Origin: Ruminococcus sp.
GTDB taxonomy: Bacteria; Bacillota; Clostridia; Oscillospirales; Acutalibacteraceae
Direction of reading: 5' to 3'
Assembly: GCA_022768065.1 (NCBI GenBank)
Contig: JALELS010000017.1
Coordinates: 107,263 to 171,262, forward strand
DNA: 64,000 bases
The notes below the pieces were generated by a model. The model ran no database searches. It saw only the letters and a program-made list of their open reading frames with translations, and was not told the DNA's origin. Within the stretch, counting starts at the first letter, position 1. The number at the start of each line of letters is the position of its first letter. This document shows positions 61,150-64,000 of this stretch, piece by piece. The translations under genes were made by a program, and so were the position numbers.

Positions 61150-62137
61150 GCTCACGTGCCGAAATTTCTGGATTTTCGTCGCTGTATTCAAACTGCTTTG
61201 AGAGATATTTCACGCTGTTTATCCTGTCGTCAAGATTGAATTTTCCGCACGCCGCAAAAAGCAATACGTCGGCATAAAATGTAATCGCCGTAACGCCGAC
61301 GCAAAAACAGAATTTGCCTAAGATATCGCCGTCATACACGGCTTTCGGGAAATGGCGGAACACAAGATACGATAAGAGCTTTTCATAGTCAGCCCTTCTT
61401 TCACCGAGATAAGATATAAAAGTCTTTTGTGAATTTAAAGCCTCGGCTTTGTTTTCGCGCAGGCACTTTAACAGCCGAGTAAAATCGGCGTCATACGCCT
61501 CTGTTTTTTCCGACGCTTTAATTAAAATGTCGTAAAATTCACCCTCACTCGGAAAAGCAAAGTTGATTTTTCCGTACTGCTTTAAAAATAAATTTTCAAA
61601 TATTGAGTGAATTCTGTTATGAAGAGCCTGTGTTCTGTCGCAAAGCATATGTAAAGTTTCTTTCCTTAACATATATAGCGTTTCGGAATCAATCAGACCG
61701 TCATCAAAATCGGCGGCGTCATCGCGTGATTCTGCCGCGGTAATCAGTTTCAGCGGCGATGTATTAAGGAATAGCAATCTTGCGGCTTCTTCACAGCAAA
61801 GCCCCACTCCCATATCGTAAAAATCGCCGTAGCGCGCATAAAAACGCGGATGTTCACGGCATATTTCGCACAGCATATCCTCGCCTTTTGTCAGTATCAG
61901 CTCACACAAACCGTCACTTTTGAGAAAAGGGCAACGCTCGTCTTTTGTCAAGATAAAGCAATGATTTTCTTTATCTGTAAAGCTATTCAGCTTTTCAGAT
62001 AAAAATCCGCTTTCCGTCTCATATTTTCGCATTGTTTCATCATCAATGTCTATTTCCCAGCCTATACAGCACGAATCCGTGCATTTATCCGCTTTGCATT
62101 TAAAACTGTCGTAAAAATCCGGTTTAGTTATAAGCAT
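61124..62137 (-). CDS. FliB-like (flagellin lysine-N-methylase) protein
   Basis: 337 residues. A cysteine cluster at the start, DKCTDSCCIGWEIDID, is followed by CPFLKSDGLCELILTKGEDMLCEICREHPRF and GVGLCCEEAARLLF, the pattern of the FliB family that methylates lysines of flagellin in Salmonella and probably binds an iron-sulfur cluster. No flagellar gene is within the window. The ATG at 62137 follows AAGGAT by about 10 nt; the longer frame to 62212 has no ribosome site. It may modify another surface protein. Confidence 0.85.
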   Translation of the reverse strand: MLITKPDFYDSFKCKADKCTDSCCIGWEIDIDDETMRKYETESGFLSEKLNSFTDKENHCFILTKDERCPFLKSDGLCELILTKGEDMLCEICREHPRFYARYGDFYDMGVGLCCEEAARLLFLNTSPLKLITAAESRDDAADFDDGLIDSETLYMLRKETLHMLCDRTQALHNRIHSIFENLFLKQYGKINFAFPSEGEFYDILIKASEKTEAYDADFTRLLKCLRENKAEALNSQKTFISYLGERRADYEKLLSYLVFRHFPKAVYDGDILGKFCFCVGVTAITFYADVLLFAACGKFNLDDRINSVKYLSKQFEYSDENPEISARELTKQIFPK

Positions 62138-62200
62138 AATGGCAGTATCCTTTCCTTTAACCTCTGAAATCATATCACAAAGCGGCTGTATCTTCAACAA

Positions 62201-62243
62201 ATTATACCGCACACTTGATAAGATGTAATTTTTCTGTTAACAT
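62201..62243. promoter_or_regulatory. Divergent overlapping promoters of fliB-like and mscS-like genes
   Basis: Plus strand: TTGATA (62215-62220), 17-nt spacer, TAACAT (62238-62243) for the channel gene. Minus strand: TTACAT (62223-62228), 16-nt spacer, TATAAT (62201-62206) for the FliB-like gene. Confidence 0.5.
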
Positions 62244-62294
62244 AGTGGAGATAAATGCTAAAGCAAGAAAACGGCAAATGAGGGATACGAAAAA

Positions 62295-63107
62295 ATGGAT
62301 AAACTTCAAAGCATACTGAATTACTCTGTCGGTTCGTTTACGGTGGGGAAAATATTGGAAGCCGTCATAGTATTTGTTATATGCTATCTGCTGATACGCG
62401 TTATTATGAAGGTGCTTGAGAGAGTGCTCGGCAAAATAAGTCTTGACGCAACACTCCGAAAAATAATAACGGCGGCAGTAAAATTCGTTCTTTATTTCAT
62501 AACCGCCATAATCGTTATAGATACACTCGGCGTCTCCGCAACCTCGCTTGTGGCGGCGTTCTCGGTTGTCGGTCTTGCCGCCTCGCTTGCGGTTCAGGAT
62601 TCACTTTCGAACCTTGCAAGCGGCATTATGATACTTGTCGCAAAGCCGTTTAAAATAGGCGATTTTGTAGAGGCCGACGAAGTCACGGGCACTGTTATGA
62701 TGACGGGACTTATTCACACCAGAATAAAGGCGATAGACAACAAGGTAATATATGTTCCCAACAGCAAAATAATAGCGGCAAAAATAGTAAATTACACTTC
62801 GCAGGAAAAGCGACGCGTCGATATAGAAATTTCGGCGTCATACGACGCTCCCATTGAAAACGTCCGCAAAGCGCTGTTAGACGCGGTTAAAAATACGGGT
62901 ATGTTTTTAGACGAACCCGAAAAACCTTTCGCGGCGGTTCTCTCTTACGACGACAGCAGCATAAAATATGTTGTAAGGGCATGGGTTGAAACACCGAAAT
63001 ACTGGGATGCCCACTTTGCCCTTATGGAGAGGATAAAGACCGAATTTGACAATGCCGGCATTGAAATGACCTATAACCATCTCAATGTACATTTGATTGA
63101 TAAGTAA
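62295..63107 (+). CDS. Small-conductance mechanosensitive channel, MscS family
   Basis: 270 residues. Two or three N-terminal helices precede the pore helix with the glycine/alanine-rich VVAAFSVVGLAASLAVQDSLSNLASGIMIL, then the beta domain with FKIGDFVEADEVTGTV and the C-terminal soluble region (VYVPNSKIIAAKIVNYT). It opens under turgor stress to release solutes. GAGGGAT lies about 8 nt before the ATG. Two small genes follow on the same strand, spaced by 13 and 4 nt. Confidence 0.94.
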   Translation: MDKLQSILNYSVGSFTVGKILEAVIVFVICYLLIRVIMKVLERVLGKISLDATLRKIITAAVKFVLYFITAIIVIDTLGVSATSLVAAFSVVGLAASLAVQDSLSNLASGIMILVAKPFKIGDFVEADEVTGTVMMTGLIHTRIKAIDNKVIYVPNSKIIAAKIVNYTSQEKRRVDIEISASYDAPIENVRKALLDAVKNTGMFLDEPEKPFAAVLSYDDSSIKYVVRAWVETPKYWDAHFALMERIKTEFDNAGIEMTYNHLNVHLIDK

Positions 63108-63119
63108 GAGGGTGCAAAA

Positions 63120-63278
63120 ATGTTTGATCCGTTTAATCAAAACGGCGATGAGGAAATCGATTTTTCCGAAAAAAATCTGTTTGAGGGACTGCCGCTTGAC
63201 GCTATTTGCGACGGTGCAGACGATTTTCCCGACGAAGAATTCCACACGTCCGAAAAGGATGAAAGCGAAAATCCGTAA
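63120..63278 (+). CDS. Small acidic protein, unknown
   Basis: 52 residues, rich in Asp and Glu (FDPFNQNGDEEIDFSEKN, DDFPDEEFHTSEKDESEN) with no hydrophobic helix and no motif known to me. GAGGGTG precedes the ATG by about 6 nt, which supports translation; it is too short to be found by a length cut-off. It stands 13 nt downstream of the channel gene and 4 nt upstream of the next small gene, so it is probably part of the same transcript. Confidence 0.65.
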   Translation: MFDPFNQNGDEEIDFSEKNLFEGLPLDAICDGADDFPDEEFHTSEKDESENP

Positions 63279-63281
63279 TAT

Positions 63282-63485
63282 ATGACAGACGAAGCCGAGC
63301 TTCTTGCGGCTGTTACAGCCCTTGCACTTGCGCTCAGCGACGGCAAAAGCGTGGATGAGCTTAACTTTCTCACGGTAGTGCTTGATCAGCTCAGCAATAC
63401 AATTTCTACCATTGCCGCGCAAAAGAGCCTTAAAGAGGGCAAAGATTTGCCGATAGAAGTACAACAGAATATTTCTTATGAGTAA
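63282..63485 (+). CDS. Small helical protein, DUF6774-like
   Basis: 67 residues with an N-terminal helix of alternating acidic and hydrophobic residues (DEAELLAAVTALALALSDGK) and a second helix (VDELNFLTVVLDQLSNTISTIAAQ). I recall similar short proteins in Clostridia under DUF6774, function unknown. No good ribosome site stands before the ATG; translation may be coupled to the preceding gene. It ends the channel gene unit before a hairpin. Confidence 0.6.
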   Translation: MTDEAELLAAVTALALALSDGKSVDELNFLTVVLDQLSNTISTIAAQKSLKEGKDLPIEVQQNISYE

Positions 63486-63518
63486 GGCGGCGAACCGATG
63501 TTTCGGTCTCACCGCCTT
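63484..63518 (+). terminator. Terminator-like hairpin after the channel unit
   Basis: AAGGCGG (63484-63490) pairs with CCGCCTT (63512-63518) and ACCGA with TCGGT inside. No T-run follows, so efficiency is uncertain. Confidence 0.5.
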
Positions 63519-63555
63519 CATGCTATATTTTCGACGACAAATCACAAGAATGTAC

Positions 63556-63584
63556 TTGACAAAAACGCCTGTTGCATATATAAT
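63556..63584 (+). promoter_or_regulatory. Consensus promoter of the tRNA-Arg/His unit
   Basis: TTGACA (63556-63561), 17-nt spacer, TATAAT (63579-63584), both hexamers perfect, about 30 nt before tRNA-Arg. Confidence 0.85.
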
Positions 63585-63613
63585 ATTCAAGCACTTAAAA
63601 GTGTACCTGTTAT

Positions 63614-63690
63614 GCGCTTGTAGCTCAGCTGGATAGAGCATCTGCCTTCTAAGCAGAGGGTCGGGGGTTCGAGTCCCTCTCAGCGCGCCA
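63614..63690 (+). tRNA. tRNA-Arg (UCU)
   Basis: 77 nt with encoded CCA. The anticodon loop CTTCTAA gives anticodon TCT. D-arm GCTC/GAGC and the T-arm GGGGG/CCCTC with loop TTCGAGT are regular. The acceptor stem GCGCTTG against TCAGCGC has a U6-C67 mismatch and a G7-U66 wobble; the discriminator is G73. Confidence 0.95.
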
Positions 63691-63699
63691 ATGCTGTAT

Positions 63700-63777
63700 G
63701 GTGGGTATAGCGTAGTTGGTTAACGCGTCAGTTTGTGGCACTGAAGACCGTCGGTTCGAATCCGACTATCCACCCCA
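63700..63777 (+). tRNA. tRNA-His (GUG)
   Basis: 78 nt including G-1 and encoded CCA. Anticodon loop TTGTGGC gives GTG. The extra G at 63700 opposite C73 (63774) is the histidine identity pair. Nine nt after tRNA-Arg, so probably cotranscribed. Confidence 0.96.
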
Positions 63778-63784
63778 CTGATTT

Positions 63785-63819
63785 AACTCCGCCTGTCAAT
63801 AAGATTTGGCGGAGTTTTC
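63785..63819 (+). terminator. Terminator of the tRNA-Arg/His unit
   Basis: AACTCCGCC (63785-63793) pairs with GGCGGAGTT (63808-63816), then TTTC. Confidence 0.75.
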
Positions 63820-63838
63820 ACTATCAAATAACTTTTCG

Positions 63839-63889
63839 GAATATTTGAATATTTTGGAATATTAAAATGCTTTATAATATTAGAATATT
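63839..63889. repeat. Short GAATATT repeats
   Basis: GAATATT occurs at 63839, 63847, 63857 and 63883 in an AT-rich spacer before tRNA-Gln. The first three are 8 and 10 nt apart. Confidence 0.5.
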
Positions 63890-63923
63890 TCGGGATAATC
63901 AAAATAAATAACAAACTTAATAT

Positions 63924-63998
63924 TGGGGTGTCGTCAAGCGGTAAGACACAGCACTTTGACTGCTGCATTCGTAGGTTCGAATCCTGCCACCCCAGCCA
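63924..63998 (+). tRNA. tRNA-Gln (UUG)
   Basis: 75 nt with encoded CCA. Anticodon loop CTTTGAC gives TTG. Acceptor stem TGGGGTG pairs with CACCCCA, discriminator G73. It begins 147 nt after tRNA-His. Confidence 0.95.
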
Positions 63999-64000
63999 AA

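Noticed and set aside
63783..63968. Minus-strand frame of 61 codons over the tRNA-Gln region
   Set aside because: It reads through the tRNA gene and the GAATATT repeats, giving a repetitive peptide with no start signal.

Overview
The window reads as a chromosomal segment of an anaerobic, endospore-forming Gram-positive bacterium of the Clostridia, most likely an Oscillospirales/Ruminococcaceae-type gut organism. Supporting this are four separate sporulation loci (sigK, a PdaA-like deacetylase, spoIIGA-sigE, spoIIAA-spoIIAB-sigF), strong AGGAGG-type ribosome sites with many TTG starts, rubrerythrin, formate-tetrahydrofolate ligase, a QueT transporter with a probable preQ1 leader, and a radical SAM plus membrane-protein pair that I know mainly from that group. 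The taxonomic placement is inference; no 16S is present. No CRISPR array, insertion sequence or prophage was seen.

Layout. 1-4459 (minus): the partial end of a CNNM/CBS membrane protein, then a GH95 fucosidase with a PanE-like reductase. 4559-8172 (plus): queT behind a candidate riboswitch, then a two-component system and ComF. 8173-11464 is the accessory-looking stretch: a long gene-poor tract with a possible unassigned structured RNA, an orphan ORF, a protein built from an internal duplication, and small membrane and acetyltransferase genes. 11557-15616: sigK facing a solitary 5S rRNA gene, a flavin reductase-like gene, a TIM-barrel protein, trmL, a small basic protein and a PdaA-like deacetylase. 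15684-18748 (minus): a GlpA-like / FAD oxidoreductase / DUF1667 redox operon. 18792-20604: an MBOAT acyltransferase with a shortened partner. 20723-22322: spoIIGA-sigE. 22522-25817: nagB diverging from acpS-nnr-lipoprotein.

25895-35289 (minus): rubrerythrin, then a seven-gene run starting at alaS (alaS, HIT, comEC, holA, rnmV, asparaginase, radical SAM). 35515-48700: fhs, a GtrA-like membrane protein, carAB, a Ca2+/Na+ antiporter, a secreted lipase-like hydrolase with a sorting-type C-terminus, and recD2. 48740-53569 (minus): RNase P RNA, uxaC and a GH38 mannosidase. 53660-57221: a vitamin B6 cluster (MocR regulator diverging from pyridoxal kinase, ECF S-component and radical SAM). 57206-58636 (minus): spoIIA operon. 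58828-63485: feoAB, a FliB-like protein, MscS and two small proteins. 63614-64000: tRNA-Arg, tRNA-His, tRNA-Gln.

Together the genes show a glycan-using fermenter (fucosidase, alpha-mannosidase, glucuronate isomerase, glucosamine-6-phosphate deaminase) with a full early and late sporulation sigma cascade. The items I would follow up first are the possible RNA at 8431-8620, the B6/radical SAM cluster, the ComEC whose C-terminal metallo-beta-lactamase domain has lost its metal ligands, and the protein with an internal duplication at 9137-9688.
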